NCBI RefSeq assembly: GCF_000820085.1
Contig: NZ_CDBN01000087.1
Coordinates: 40,317-104,316 of the forward strand
Origin: Aeromonas sanarellii
Lineage (GTDB): Bacteria; Pseudomonadota; Gammaproteobacteria; Enterobacterales; Aeromonadaceae
Reading direction: 5' to 3'
Length of the DNA stretch: 64,000 nucleotides
In this document: piece after piece, positions 49,897 to 58,170 of the stretch
Numbering within the stretch: the stretch's first letter is position 1
Layout of the letters: the number at the start of each line of letters is the position of its first letter
Made by a program: the position numbers and the translations under genes
The notes under the pieces: model-generated
What the model saw: the letters and a program-made list of their open reading frames with translations, nothing else
The model's database searches: none
Told to the model about the DNA's origin: nothing

Positions 49897-51246
49897 ATGA
49901 GGCTGGTACGCACCCTGCGGGGACGGCTGGTGGTCATCGCCATGGTCTGGTGCGGTCTCTTCCTGTTCGCCACCGGCTTCAGCCTGCAGACCATGATGCG
50001 CAACTACTGGCAGGAGGCGGAGGCCGACGGCCTGCGCCTGCAACTCTACGATCTGCTCGCCCGCCTAGAGATCCAGCCGGACGGCCTGCCGGTCGTCACC
50101 GAACCCATGGCGGATCCCCGCTATCGCCAGCCTTACTCCGGCTACTACTGGCAGCTGGAGCTGGGGGAGACGGTGGTCAGCCGCTCCCGCTCCCTGTGGG
50201 ATGCCCATCTGAGCGCCCATGGCCTGAAGTCGGCCTTCGGCGACCCGGATCTCTTCGTCGGCAAGGGGCCCAACAAGGAGCCCCTGCTGATCATGACCCG
50301 CACCGTGCTGCTGCCGGGCTCGGATAGGGTCTTTACCCTGGTGATGGCCAAGGACAGCAGCGCCCTGACCCAGACCCTGAAGAAGACGCGGATCAGCCTC
50401 TTCCTCGGTCTCGGCTTTGCCGCGACCGGCCTGGTGCTCGGCTTCATGTTCCAGATCGTCTACGGCCTGCGCCCGCTGCACCTGCTGCGCCGCGAGCTGG
50501 GGCGTGTTCATCAGGGCCATCAGGAGGGATTCAGGCTGCGCTACCCGCTGGAGATCCAGCCCCTGGTGGAGGACATCAACCGCCTGCTGCACCACTACGG
50601 TGAGCTGTTGCAGCGGGCGCGCTCCCACACCGGCAACCTGGCCCACGCCCTCAAGACCCCGCTCAGCATCATGCGCAACCAGGTGGCCCAGCTGCCGCCG
50701 GAGGATCAGGCCGCCATCGGCGAGCAGCTCGACCAGATCCAGCGCCACATCGACTACCACCTCGGCAAGGCGCGGGTGACCGGTGCCGCCAAGATCCTCG
50801 GGGTCTCGACCCCGGTGCGGGCCCGGGTGGAGTACATCTGCCGCGCCTTCTCCCGCCTCTATCCGGGCCGCGAGGTGGATCTGCAGGTGCCGGCCAGTCT
50901 GGCGGTCGGGGTGGAGGAGCAGGACTTCGACGAGATGGTGGGCAACCTGCTGGAAAACGCCTTCAAGTGGTCCGCCGGCCGGCTGCGCATCTCCAGCGCC
51001 GAGCTGGGGGGCTGGATCACCCTGCGCATCGAAGATGACGGCCCCGGCATGAGCGAGGATCAGATCGCCAAGGCGGTGCTGCGCGGGGTGCGGCTCGACG
51101 AGAAGGTGCCGGGTTCCGGTCTGGGTCTCAACATCGTCTCCGATCTAGCGGAAGCCTACCGCGGCAGCCTAATCATGGGGCGGGCCGAGCTGGGGGGATT
51201 GGCCGCTTCTCTGTCGCTGCCCAAGGTCGCCAGGGTCGAGAGTTAG
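49897..51246 (+). CDS. PhoQ-like sensor histidine kinase
   Basis: A 449-residue inner-membrane kinase: helix about 10-32, a periplasmic PAS/PDC-type domain to about 165 (YYWQLELGETVVSRSRSLWD), helix about 168-190, HAMP, H-box HTGNLAHALKTPLSIMRNQV with the phosphorylated His, and ATPase motifs NLLENAFKWS, DDGPGM and GSGLGLNIVSDL. The ALKTPL H-box and the periplasmic domain resemble PhoQ-type kinases. It is cotranscribed with the regulator upstream. Confidence 0.92.
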   Translation: MRLVRTLRGRLVVIAMVWCGLFLFATGFSLQTMMRNYWQEAEADGLRLQLYDLLARLEIQPDGLPVVTEPMADPRYRQPYSGYYWQLELGETVVSRSRSLWDAHLSAHGLKSAFGDPDLFVGKGPNKEPLLIMTRTVLLPGSDRVFTLVMAKDSSALTQTLKKTRISLFLGLGFAATGLVLGFMFQIVYGLRPLHLLRRELGRVHQGHQEGFRLRYPLEIQPLVEDINRLLHHYGELLQRARSHTGNLAHALKTPLSIMRNQVAQLPPEDQAAIGEQLDQIQRHIDYHLGKARVTGAAKILGVSTPVRARVEYICRAFSRLYPGREVDLQVPASLAVGVEEQDFDEMVGNLLENAFKWSAGRLRISSAELGGWITLRIEDDGPGMSEDQIAKAVLRGVRLDEKVPGSGLGLNIVSDLAEAYRGSLIMGRAELGGLAASLSLPKVARVES

Positions 51247-51351
51247 GTCGGGGTTTGTCATCAGGGGCCTTCGGGCTGCCGCCCGCGCTGGCAAGGGACG
51301 GGTCGCCGGCATAAGATAAGGCTCTTGTTTCAAGGTTGAGGAAGGGTAGCA

Positions 51352-51813
51352 ATGACTGACGATCCGTGGGCACTGTGTCATCTCGACGATTCGTTCGATG
51401 CCTCCGTGCTGGGCACCAAGGGGGCCCAGATCCAGTGGTTCGAGGACAGGGACGCCCTGATCCAGTTCCTGCTGGAGGATTTCGTCGACCTGCTGGCCGA
51501 CGTGGGGGAGCTGGACGAAGATCAGACCGAGAGCGCCCGCGAGCGCTTCACCCTGCTGGTGGAGCAGAGCCTGGATGATCGCACCCTGATGGATGCCATC
51601 AACGATCTCGCCTCCGGCCTGCGCCGCATCGCCTGGCTGGGTCCCCTCTCCGAACTGGCGGAGCTGAGCGACGACTTCGCGAGCGGCCTGAGGGCCTTCT
51701 TCTGGAGCCAGTATGACGGTGACGAGGACGACCCCGAGGCCTGGGTGCCGGAAGAGCTCTGGCCACAGCTGGTGGAGTGTGCGGAAGAGTATATGGTGGA
51801 AGGGGACTTCTGA
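51352..51813 (+). CDS. acidic hypothetical protein with repeated 3' end
   Basis: A 153-residue soluble, strongly acidic protein (many Asp/Glu; for example DFVDLLADVGELDEDQTESARERF). ATG at 51352 follows GAGGAAGGG. It has no signal peptide or membrane helix, and I do not recognise a family. Its last ~14 codons are the first copy of a 78-bp tandem repeat that continues beyond the stop. Since 78 is a multiple of three and each copy carries the same TGA in frame, earlier forms of the gene may have ended elsewhere. Confidence 0.75.
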   Translation: MTDDPWALCHLDDSFDASVLGTKGAQIQWFEDRDALIQFLLEDFVDLLADVGELDEDQTESARERFTLLVEQSLDDRTLMDAINDLASGLRRIAWLGPLSELAELSDDFASGLRAFFWSQYDGDEDDPEAWVPEELWPQLVECAEEYMVEGDF

Positions 51814-51973
51814 GTCATCTTGTCCGCGCGCACTCTGGCTGCAAGGCGGGTGGAGCGAGCGGAAGAGTATATGGTGGAAGGGGACTTCTGAGTCATCTTG
51901 TCCGCGCGCACTCTGGCTGCAAGGCGGGTGGAGTGAGCCGAAGAGTACATGGTCGGGGGTGACTTCTGAGTCA
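51771..51973 (+). repeat. 78-bp tandem repeat, about 2.6 copies
   Basis: Copies begin at 51771, 51849 and 51927 (period 78 bp). The first two are nearly identical; the third is partial and diverged (for example GGTCGGGGGTGAC for GGTGGAAGGGGAC). Each contains the codons for AEEYMVEGDF or a variant followed by TGA. It looks like recent slippage or unequal duplication of the 3' end of the upstream gene. Confidence 0.92.
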
Positions 51974-51995
51974 CACAGGAAACGGGAACCCGCGA

Positions 51996-52027
51996 TAAAA
52001 AATGGCGCCTTGATGGCGCCGTTTTTA
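51996..52027. terminator. bidirectional terminator between the acidic hypothetical and torA
   Basis: GGCGCC-TTGAT-GGCGCC stem flanked by A6 on the left and T5 on the right, between convergent genes. Confidence 0.8.
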
Positions 52028-52043
52028 TTGGGTTACAACCTGC

Positions 52044-54524
52044 TTAGCCGTTGGCCGGTACCGCGTGGGCGGTGTTGGCCAGCACCGGGCCTGTGTACTT
52101 CTCGATCTGCAGCTGGGCCATGTGGCCGCAGTTGCCTTGCGCCAGACTGGACGAGCCTTCGTCGAAGGTGAGGCAGTTGACGTTGCCGTTCTTGCAGATG
52201 CTGCCCGCTTCGCCCGGCTTGGCCGGGTCATACCAGGCCCCTTCGCAGATCCGCACCACCCCCTGACGCACATCCTCGGAGAGCAGGGCGCCCACCAGGA
52301 TCTGACCGCGCTCGTTGAAGGCGCGTACCAGATCCCCCTGAGCGATGCCACGAGCCTTGGCGTCGGCGGGATGGATCATGATCGCCTCGCGGTCGGCGAT
52401 GGCGAACTTGTCCCGCAGCGGAGTGTTGTCGAGCTGGGAGTGCAGCCGCTGGGTCGGGTGGGAGGTGTTGAGGGACAGCGGATAGCGCGCCGCCATCTCG
52501 CTCTTCACCCACTCCCTGGGCTCATACCACTTGGGATGGCCGGCGCAGTCGGCGTAACCCATCCCGGCCACGGTATTGGAGAAGATCTCGATCTTGCCGG
52601 ACGGCGTGCCGAGCGGGTTGAGCAGCGGGTTCTCGCGAAAATCGGCGTGACGGATCCACTGGCGGTTGGCCTCGGGGATCGGGAAGCGCACGTAGTTGTT
52701 GGACTCCCAGAACATGTCGAACGGCGGCAGCGCCACCCGGGCACCACGGGCCTGCGCCGCCATGCCGTCGTACATCTGCTTGAGCCACAGCATCTCGTCC
52801 TTGCCCTCGGTGTACTGCTCCTGCACGCCCAGCTTGGCGGCGATGGCGCTGAAGATGTCGAAGTCGTTGCGGGCTTCAAACTGGGGCGGCACGCACTGGT
52901 GCATGGGGAACACATAGCGCTGGGAGTAGTCGCCACCCATCTCCAGATCGTTGCGCTCGTAGCTGGTGGTGACCGGCAGCACGATGTCGGCGTGCTTGGC
53001 GGTCGCCGTCCAGTAGGGCTCGTGGACGATCACGGTCTGCGGCTTGCGCCACGCCTGCAGCAGGTTGTTGGTGTCCTGATGGTGGTGGAAGGGGTTGCCG
53101 CCCGCTACATAGACCAGCTTGATGTCCGGATAGGTCACCTTGCGGCCGTTGAAGTCGATGGTCTTGCCCGGGTTGGCGAGACAGTCGGCGATGCGGGCCA
53201 CCGGGATCGGTGCCGGGCTGTTCTTCGGTGCGTTGCCGGCAGAGATACCCGCCAGAATGCCGCCCTTGGCGGTGGGGCTGCCACCGGAGGAGTAGTGGTA
53301 GCTGAAGCCGTAGCCGCCCCCCGGCAGGCCGATCTGGCCCAGCATGGCGGCCAGGGTCACCAGCATCCAGTTCGGCTGTTCGCCATGCTGCTGACGCTGC
53401 ATGCCCCAACCGGCCATGATCATGGTGCGCTTGGCTGCCATGTCGAGGGCCAGCTGGCGAATGACCTTGGCCTCGACACCGCAGACGGTGCTCGCCCACT
53501 CGGCGCTCTTGGGCTGGCCGTCCTCCTTGCCGAGCAGATAGTCCAGGAACTTGTCGAAGCCGACGGTATAGCGATCGAGGAAGGCCTGATCGTGCTTCTT
53601 CTCGCTGTAGAGGGTGTGAGCGACACCCAGCATCATGGCCACGTCGGTGTAGGCGTTCGGCGCAATCCACTCGGCGCCGACCAGCTTGGCGGTCTCGTTG
53701 TAGACGGGATCGATGCTGATGACGCGGGTGCCCTTCTCTTTCAGCGCCATGAAACCGGCCTGACCCTCGTGGTCCGGCATGTTCCAGCTGTTCTTCAGGG
53801 TCACCTGAGCGTTGACCCCCCAGAGCACCACCAGTTCGGCGTTCTCCACCACGTTGGGCCAGGCGGTCTGTTGCTCGTACACCTCGATGGAGCCCATCAC
53901 GTGGGACATGATCACCTGGGCCGCGCCAGTGGAGTAGTCCCCGGCATAGCCGGTAAAGCCCCCGGCGAGGTTCATCAGGCGGTGCAGCAGGGTGCGGCTG
54001 TTGTGGAACATGCCGACACTCTTCCAGCCGTAGGAACCGGCGTGGATCGCCTGCGGGCCGAAGTTGCTCTGGACCCGCTGGATCTCGCCGGCCACCAGTT
54101 CAATCGCCTTGTCCCAGCTCACCCGCACCCACTCGTCGGCACCGCGCAGCTCCGGCTTGGCGCCCGGGCCGTGCTCCAGCCAGCTCTTGCGTACCATGGG
54201 GTACTTGATGCGGTTCTTGGCGTGCACCTGGAACGGCGCCATATCGATGAGATCGTTCGGCGCCGGATCATCGGCTACCGGCTGCACCCGGATCATGCGG
54301 CCATCGGCGACTATGGCTTCGAAGGCCCCCCAGTGGGCGCCGGTCAGAATGCCCTTCTGGGCGGGCACCAGGGTCGGGAACTGACTCAATGCGGTGCTGA
54401 TGGCTTGTGCCAGCGCACTCTTGGGAAAAATGCCGCCGAGCAGGGGCAGGGCTGCGCAGGCACCGAGTCCCTTGAGCAGGTTGCGGCGGGACAGATTGGT
54501 CTTCTTGTCATTGAAAAAAGTCAT
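52044..54524 (-). CDS. torA: trimethylamine-N-oxide reductase, catalytic subunit
   Basis: Periplasmic molybdoenzyme (bis-MGD) that reduces TMAO as a terminal electron acceptor. Starting at ATG 54524 (MTFFNDKKTN) there are 826 residues; the open frame continues upstream but overlaps the torC region. The Tat signal SRRNLLKGLG and cleavage near ALAQA are clear. The DMSO-reductase family Ser that ligates molybdenum lies in GDYSTGAAQVI; GWGMQRQQHGEQPNWMLV and HPTQRLHSQLDNTPLR are TorA-type blocks. It follows torC by 23 bp. No torD chaperone gene is adjacent, which is unusual for a Tat-exported TorA. Confidence 0.93.
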   Translation of the reverse strand: MTFFNDKKTNLSRRNLLKGLGACAALPLLGGIFPKSALAQAISTALSQFPTLVPAQKGILTGAHWGAFEAIVADGRMIRVQPVADDPAPNDLIDMAPFQVHAKNRIKYPMVRKSWLEHGPGAKPELRGADEWVRVSWDKAIELVAGEIQRVQSNFGPQAIHAGSYGWKSVGMFHNSRTLLHRLMNLAGGFTGYAGDYSTGAAQVIMSHVMGSIEVYEQQTAWPNVVENAELVVLWGVNAQVTLKNSWNMPDHEGQAGFMALKEKGTRVISIDPVYNETAKLVGAEWIAPNAYTDVAMMLGVAHTLYSEKKHDQAFLDRYTVGFDKFLDYLLGKEDGQPKSAEWASTVCGVEAKVIRQLALDMAAKRTMIMAGWGMQRQQHGEQPNWMLVTLAAMLGQIGLPGGGYGFSYHYSSGGSPTAKGGILAGISAGNAPKNSPAPIPVARIADCLANPGKTIDFNGRKVTYPDIKLVYVAGGNPFHHHQDTNNLLQAWRKPQTVIVHEPYWTATAKHADIVLPVTTSYERNDLEMGGDYSQRYVFPMHQCVPPQFEARNDFDIFSAIAAKLGVQEQYTEGKDEMLWLKQMYDGMAAQARGARVALPPFDMFWESNNYVRFPIPEANRQWIRHADFRENPLLNPLGTPSGKIEIFSNTVAGMGYADCAGHPKWYEPREWVKSEMAARYPLSLNTSHPTQRLHSQLDNTPLRDKFAIADREAIMIHPADAKARGIAQGDLVRAFNERGQILVGALLSEDVRQGVVRICEGAWYDPAKPGEAGSICKNGNVNCLTFDEGSSSLAQGNCGHMAQLQIEKYTGPVLANTAHAVPANG

Positions 54525-54547
54525 AACGGTTTTCCTCTGTGCCAGCC

Positions 54548-55678
54548 TCAGTGGGCCGCGCTCATGTCGCTGGCGTGCTTCTGCACGTATTGGGTCAACA
54601 TGCGAGCCTGTTCCGGAGTCAGGGAGGTACGAGATTCCATCCCCTTGATGACGCCGATCCACTGGTTGGCGTTGAAGTGATCCAGCGCGGTGAGGCCGTG
54701 GCAGCCGGTACAGTTGTTGGACATCAGGGTGGAGGCGTACTGCCACAGCTTGCCCTGGTCGCCGATGAGCTGGCTCTGGTCCACCCAGGCGGTCAGCTTG
54801 ACCTGATGCCAAGTGAGGTTGGTGGCGCTGTCGGTTTCGCTCTGGCCGGTGACCAGCGCTTTCTTGGCGGCATCGCCGACCAGTACGCTGAGGATCCGTT
54901 TGCCCGGTGCGGCGTAGAACACTTCGCTCACACCATCCTGTTGCCAGCCTTCGATCTGCACCTTGGCGCGGCCGTTTTCGTTGGCAAGCACTTCCACCTT
55001 GGTGGAGGGCATCAGGGTGCCTTCGTCGGTCTTGGCTGCGGCATCGAGGAACAGCGGGGCGGTGGCGATGGCGTAGCGGGTGGTGACGTTGGCCGGGGTC
55101 TGGGCCGCAGCCTGCGCCAGCTCGCTGGCACCGGCGGCAGCCAGGCCGCTCATGTCAGGCATGATGTGGGCGACACCGCGGTGGCAGTCGATACAGGTCT
55201 GGCCTTCCTTGATGGCGACCGGGTGCTCGGCACGGGCATTGGGGCGCTGGGCCAGCACGTCCATCGCCGCGTAGCTGTGGCAGCTGCGGCAGGTGGCGGA
55301 GTCGTTGGCCTTGAGCTGATCCCACACCGTCTGGGCCATCCGCAGCTTGTGGGCCTCGTATTTCTCAGGGGTGTCGAGCGTGCCGATCGCCTCGTGATAG
55401 ATATCCTTCACGGCGCGGATCTTGGTCCAGAGGTAGGAGGCAGGCTCATTGGGGATGTGGCAGTCGGCGCACTCGGCGCGGATCCCCTTCACGTTCTGGA
55501 AGTGGACGCTGCCCTGGTATTCGGCGAGGGGGGTCTGCATGGAGTGGCAGGAGACGCAGAATTCGGTGGAGCTGGTCTTGTGCAGCACGGTGACGGTGAC
55601 CCCCAGCGCGGCTATCCCCAGCAGGGCCCCGAGCAGCAGAAGCCAGAACCAGGGCTTTCTCAACATTTTTCCAAGCAT
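54548..55678 (-). CDS. torC: pentaheme c-type cytochrome TorC
   Basis: Membrane-anchored cytochrome that passes electrons from menaquinol to TorA. ATG at 55678 follows AAGGA. A single N-terminal helix (about residues 9-30) precedes four CxxCH motifs of the NapC/NirT domain (CVSCH, CADCH, CRSCH, CIDCH) and a C-terminal domain with a fifth heme site (CTGCH), the TorC/TorY layout. The 376 residues are close to the 366-390 of E. coli homologues. It is first in the torCA operon. Confidence 0.93.
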   Translation of the reverse strand: MLGKMLRKPWFWLLLLGALLGIAALGVTVTVLHKTSSTEFCVSCHSMQTPLAEYQGSVHFQNVKGIRAECADCHIPNEPASYLWTKIRAVKDIYHEAIGTLDTPEKYEAHKLRMAQTVWDQLKANDSATCRSCHSYAAMDVLAQRPNARAEHPVAIKEGQTCIDCHRGVAHIMPDMSGLAAAGASELAQAAAQTPANVTTRYAIATAPLFLDAAAKTDEGTLMPSTKVEVLANENGRAKVQIEGWQQDGVSEVFYAAPGKRILSVLVGDAAKKALVTGQSETDSATNLTWHQVKLTAWVDQSQLIGDQGKLWQYASTLMSNNCTGCHGLTALDHFNANQWIGVIKGMESRTSLTPEQARMLTQYVQKHASDMSAAH

Positions 55679-55916
55679 GGTGGCAGTGTCCTTAGAATCG
55701 GGTAGTACCAATATAGTAGTAGTCCTGGGAACACAGGGGTTGACCTCGGTCATGGTTTTTATTTCGATGGAAACTATTTGGCTGTTAAAAGTTTTCCATT
55801 TTCGTTTTTTTATGAATTTAAGTCTGATTATCCTGTTTTGAACGGGTGAGACTCAGGTGCGGAGGGCGGAACAAGGTGACAGCCCGGGGCTTGGGGTTTG
55901 CGCCTGGCGGGATGTA

Positions 55917-55936
55917 TACTGTTCGCATATACAGTA
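55917..55936. promoter_or_regulatory. LexA (SOS) box at the topB promoter
   Basis: TACTGTTCGCATATACAGTA is an exact TACTGT-N8-ACAGTA palindrome, the core of the enterobacterial LexA consensus. It ends 16 bp before the topB ATG and overlaps a -10-like TATACT (55915-55920), the right place to block transcription. Confidence 0.75.
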
Positions 55937-55952
55937 TTCAGGTGTGTCTTCC

Positions 55953-57941
55953 ATGCGACTCTTTATCGCCGAGAAACCCAGCCTTGGCCGCGCCATCGCC
56001 GACGTTCTGCCCAAGCCCCACAAGAAGGGGGAGGGTTTCATCGAGACGGCGCAGGGGGACGTGGTGACCTGGTGCATCGGCCACCTGCTGGAGCAGGCGG
56101 AGCCCGACGCCTATGACGCCGCCTACAAGCAGTGGCGGATGGAATCGCTTCCCATCATCCCCGAGCAGTGGCAACTGGTGGCCAAACCCAAGACCCGGGC
56201 TCAGCTCAATGTGATCAAGGGGCTCATCAAGCGGGCCGACTGCGTGGTCAACGCTGGCGACCCGGACAGGGAAGGGCAGCTGCTGGTGGACGAGGTGATC
56301 GACTTTCTCGGCTACCCCAAGAGCAAGCCGGTGCAGCGCTGCCTCATCAGCGATCTCAACCCGCCGGCGGTGCGTCGTGCCCTGGACCAGCTGCGGGACA
56401 ACAAGGAGTTCGTGCCGCTGGCTGTGTCGGCCCTGGCCCGCAGCCGGGCCGACTGGCTCTATGGCATCAACATGACCCGGGCCTACACCCTGCTCGGCCG
56501 CAAGGGGGGTTGCAACGAGCTGCTGTCGGTGGGGCGGGTGCAGACGCCGCTGTTGGGGCTGGTGGTGCGGCGGGATCTCGAAATAGAAGCCTTCGTGCCC
56601 AAGCCGTTCTACGAGGTGCTGGCCCACCTGCTGACTGGGGGCAATGAGCGTTTCACCGCAAAGTGGCTCCCCTCGGAAGCCTGCCTCCCCTGGCAGGATG
56701 AAGAGGGGCGGGTGCTCAACCGGGCGCTGGCCGCCAAGGTGGTGGAGCGGATCCAGGGGCAACCCGCGTTGGTGGAAGAGGTGGAGGAGCAGGCCCGCAA
56801 GCAGGCGGCGCCGCTGCCCTACAACCTCTCCAGCCTGCAGATCGATGCGGCCAAGCGGTTCGGCATGGATGCCAAGCGGGTGCTGGACGTCTGCCAGAGC
56901 CTCTACGAGCGTCACAAGCTCATCACCTACCCCAGATCCGACAGCCGTTATCTGCCGAGCGATCACTTCCATCGGGCGCCCCAGGTGCGGGAGGCCATCG
57001 CCGCCACGGCGCCGGCGCTGGCGAAGGCGGTGGCCGAGGCGGACGGCAGGATCCGCAGCAAGGCGTGGAACGACGGCAAGGTGGATGCCCACCACGCCAT
57101 CATCCCCACCGAGAAGCGGGGCAACGAGGGGAGCCTGAGCGGGGATGAGGCCAGGCTGTATGGTCTCATCGCCCGCCAGTATCTGCTGCAGTTCTACCCG
57201 CCGTTCGAGTACAACGACAGCAAGGTGCTGCTGCGCATCGCTGGCGGCCTGTTCCAGGCCAAGGCGCGTCGCATCCTCAAGGCGGGCTGGAAGGCGCTGC
57301 TCGGGGTGGAGGAGGATGACGAGGAGGAGGCGGGCACCCTGCCTGCCCTGAAGAAGGGGGAGCAACTATTTTGCGAGCGGGGCGAGCTGCTGGAGAAGAT
57401 GACCCAGCCCCCCAAGCCGTTTACCGATGCCACCCTGCTAGCCGCCATGACAGGCATCGCCCGCTACGTTCAGGATCCCGAGATCCGCAAGACCCTGCGG
57501 GAGACCGACGGTCTGGGCACCGAGGCGACCCGGGCCGGGATCATAGATCTGCTGTTCAAGCGCCGCTTCCTGGTGCGCCAGGGCAAGAGCATCAAGGCGA
57601 CACCCACCGGGCGGGCCCTGGTCCAGGCGCTGCCCCCTGGCGCCACCATGCCGGACATGACGGCACTGTGGGAGCAGAGCCTCGGCAGGATCGCCGAGCG
57701 TCACGGTAGCTACCAGCAGTTTATGGGGCCGCTGACGGAGCAGCTGAACGCCTTGATAGAGGGGGCCAGGCAGGACTCCGGCGCCAGCTTCAGCGCCCTG
57801 CCCAAGGCGGCCGCCGGCGCCGACAAGCGCCGTTTCACTCGTCGTAGCAGTGGAAAGCGCGGGGGCAAGGGTGGTGCTGGCACAGGAGCCAGCCCTCGCA
57901 AGGGCACGGGCAAGCGCACCACTCGAACCAAGGCGGCTTGA
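55953..57941 (+). CDS. topB: DNA topoisomerase III
   Basis: Type IA topoisomerase that decatenates DNA and resolves recombination intermediates, usually with RecQ. Starting at ATG 55953 ([19 protein letters not shown]) the protein has 662 residues, near E. coli TopB (653). The TOPRIM domain shows FIAEKPS and the acidic [15 protein letters not shown]; the active-site Tyr lies in [14 protein letters not shown]. The last ~50 residues are Arg/Lys/Gly-rich with no zinc cysteines. The promoter carries a consensus-quality LexA box. A MITE-like element begins directly at the stop codon. Confidence 0.96.
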   Translation: MRLFIAEKPSLGRAIADVLPKPHKKGEGFIETAQGDVVTWCIGHLLEQAEPDAYDAAYKQWRMESLPIIPEQWQLVAKPKTRAQLNVIKGLIKRADCVVNAGDPDREGQLLVDEVIDFLGYPKSKPVQRCLISDLNPPAVRRALDQLRDNKEFVPLAVSALARSRADWLYGINMTRAYTLLGRKGGCNELLSVGRVQTPLLGLVVRRDLEIEAFVPKPFYEVLAHLLTGGNERFTAKWLPSEACLPWQDEEGRVLNRALAAKVVERIQGQPALVEEVEEQARKQAAPLPYNLSSLQIDAAKRFGMDAKRVLDVCQSLYERHKLITYPRSDSRYLPSDHFHRAPQVREAIAATAPALAKAVAEADGRIRSKAWNDGKVDAHHAIIPTEKRGNEGSLSGDEARLYGLIARQYLLQFYPPFEYNDSKVLLRIAGGLFQAKARRILKAGWKALLGVEEDDEEEAGTLPALKKGEQLFCERGELLEKMTQPPKPFTDATLLAAMTGIARYVQDPEIRKTLRETDGLGTEATRAGIIDLLFKRRFLVRQGKSIKATPTGRALVQALPPGATMPDMTALWEQSLGRIAERHGSYQQFMGPLTEQLNALIEGARQDSGASFSALPKAAAGADKRRFTRRSSGKRGGKGGAGTGASPRKGTGKRTTRTKAA

Positions 57942-58084
57942 GAACCTGTTTACGATCTGTCGCGAGAGGTTGTCAGCAAGGTGAAGAGCAGCGCAGGAAC
58001 CGGAGTGTATAAGCCATACATGAGGATTCCGAGCAGCACATGAGCCTTGATCACGGCCTCGCAGTAAGATCATAAACAGGTTCT
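57941..58084. mobile_element. MITE-like palindromic element
   Basis: About 144 bp bounded by 18-bp terminal inverted repeats, AGAACCTGTTTACGATCT and its complement AGATCATAAACAGGTTCT with one mismatch. The centre also forms an imperfect palindrome around TGTATAAGCCATACA. There is no coding capacity. The left end overlaps the last base of the topB stop codon. I see no certain target duplication. It may be a miniature transposable element or a deletion remnant of an insertion sequence with these ends. Confidence 0.7.
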
Positions 58085-58112
58085 AAGTCGTTCAGAGGCC
58101 GATGTCTGCCAT

Positions 58113-58142
58113 AGAGAAGAGGGGCTTTCGCCCCTCTTCTCT
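58113..58142. terminator. hairpin downstream of ktrB
   Basis: AGAGAAGAGGGGC-TTTC/G-GCCCCTCTTCTCT, a 13-bp near-perfect stem between topB and ktrB ends, probably ending ktrAB; no long T-run. Confidence 0.65.
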
Positions 58143-58170
58143 ATTGAAATAATCCAATAACAGCAGTGAA

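Noticed and set aside
51774..51973. 78-bp repeat considered as a CRISPR array
   Set aside because: The whole unit repeats with no variable spacers, and it contains coding sequence of the upstream gene.
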